The notes beneath the pieces are model-generated. The model was not told the DNA's origin, searched no databases, and worked only from the letters and a program-made list of their open reading frames with translations. A stretch of 64,000 bases of DNA from Sphingomonas sp. BK580. GTDB lineage: Bacteria; Pseudomonadota; Alphaproteobacteria; Sphingomonadales; Sphingomonadaceae. Position 1 is the first letter of the stretch, and the number at the start of each line of letters is the position of its first letter. The stretch spans positions 186,001 through 250,000 of the forward strand of contig NZ_JACIAY010000005.1 of assembly GCF_014194975.1 (NCBI RefSeq). The letters are read 5' to 3'. The position numbers and the translations under genes were made by a program. Below are positions 63,681 to 64,000 of the stretch, piece by piece.

Positions 63681-64000
63681 TCAGCCGCGCTCGACCGGGG
63701 CGTTGAGCATATAGCCGACGCCGCGCACCGTCACGATCGGCGCGGGCGCCCCCGCGCTGCCGAGCTTGCGCCGCAGCCGGCTGATAAGCACGTCGATCGA
63801 GCGGTCCGAACTGTCACCGAGCCGGGTGCGGCTGAGCTCGATCAGCCGCTCGCGCGCGATCACGCGCTGGGCATGGTCGGCGAGCACGACGAGCAGATCG
63901 AACTCGGCGCCGGTGAGGTCCACGATCGCGCCGCTCGGCGAGCTGAGCTCGCGCCGCGGCAGGTTGATCGTCCAGCCGTCGAAGGTCAGCATGCCCTGGT
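63681..64000 (-). CDS. OmpR-family response regulator, N-terminus cut by window edge
   Basis: Only the C-terminal 106 residues or so are in the window. They are a winged-helix DNA-binding domain: LTFDGWTINLPRRELSSPSG, TGAEFDLLVVLADHAQRVIA, RSIDVLISRLRRKLG and TVRGVGYMLNAPVERG. The receiver domain lies beyond 64000. Its partner is the kinase downstream. Confidence 0.92.
   Translation of the reverse strand, partial: QGMLTFDGWTINLPRRELSSPSGAIVDLTGAEFDLLVVLADHAQRVIARERLIELSRTRLGDSSDRSIDVLISRLRRKLGSAGAPAPIVTVRGVGYMLNAPVERG

Overview
The window is a chromosomal segment of a very GC-rich Gram-negative alphaproteobacterium, most likely a sphingomonad (Sphingomonas or a close relative). The support is the gene content: CUT-type TonB-dependent receptors next to plant-polysaccharide hydrolases, a tryptophan-halogenase-like gene beside a TonB receptor, a Gly-rich double cold-shock protein, the rnd-lptC-lptA-lptB-rpoN gene order, DUF885 and TorF-type proteins, and several families of short inverted-pair (REPIN-like) intergenic repeats. 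No tRNA, rRNA, CRISPR array or intact transposase is seen. Almost all coding sequence is ordinary high-GC chromosome, with many 4-bp ATGA/GTGA overlaps that mark operons.

Layout. 1-7.6 kb: an AsmA-family protein (cut by the window edge), ribosomal proteins rpmI-rplT, a terminator, a repeat pair, a GIY-YIG nuclease gene overlapping pheS, then pheS-pheT and an aldose-epimerase-like gene. 7.8-12.8 kb: rpoZ, a phospholipase D-type enzyme, a membrane chemoreceptor with a small membrane partner, and an APC amino acid permease. 13.1-20.2 kb: a catabolic run (leftward) of GH127 beta-L-arabinofuranosidase, Ldh2-type dehydrogenase, DUF885 peptidase-like protein, DapA-like deaminase and 4-hydroxyproline 2-epimerase. 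20.4-26.5 kb: glutamine amidotransferase, serine acetyltransferase, rpoN, lptB, lptA, lptC and an RNase D-like exonuclease. 26.7-28.5 kb: the cold-shock protein and an EEP-family lipoprotein.

28.7-37.2 kb: an arabinan-utilisation block (GH43 endo-arabinanase, TonB receptor, GH43, GH51, OprB porin). 37.9-39.9 kb: EF-hand protein, tgt and a small membrane protein, each overlapping the next. 40.1-50.7 kb: a second CUT operon (TonB receptor, flavin-dependent halogenase, LamG-GH2 glycosidase, carboxylesterase, SGNH hydrolase). 51-57.2 kb: a receptor-like soluble protein, a glutamine amidotransferase, a cupin, a glutaredoxin and a decaying chemotaxis cluster (soluble receptor-like protein, cheB split in two and lacking a catalytic His, fused MCP/cheR remnants). 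57.4-64 kb: Trm112-like, LON-domain and CnoX genes, TorF porin, SulP transporter, and a sensor kinase with its response regulator (cut by the edge).

How it fits together: the 13-37 kb genes suggest use of plant cell-wall arabinose. The GH127 gene next to hydroxyproline-catabolism genes suggests that arabinosylated, hydroxyproline-rich wall glycoproteins (extensins) could be taken apart so that sugar and amino acid both feed alpha-ketoglutarate semialdehyde. This is the most interesting hypothesis in the window. Other strong points are two repeat pairs lying in frame inside the carboxylesterase gene, the split cheB with a His-to-Pro change, a chemoreceptor with inverted domain order, and a halogenase embedded in a glycan operon.
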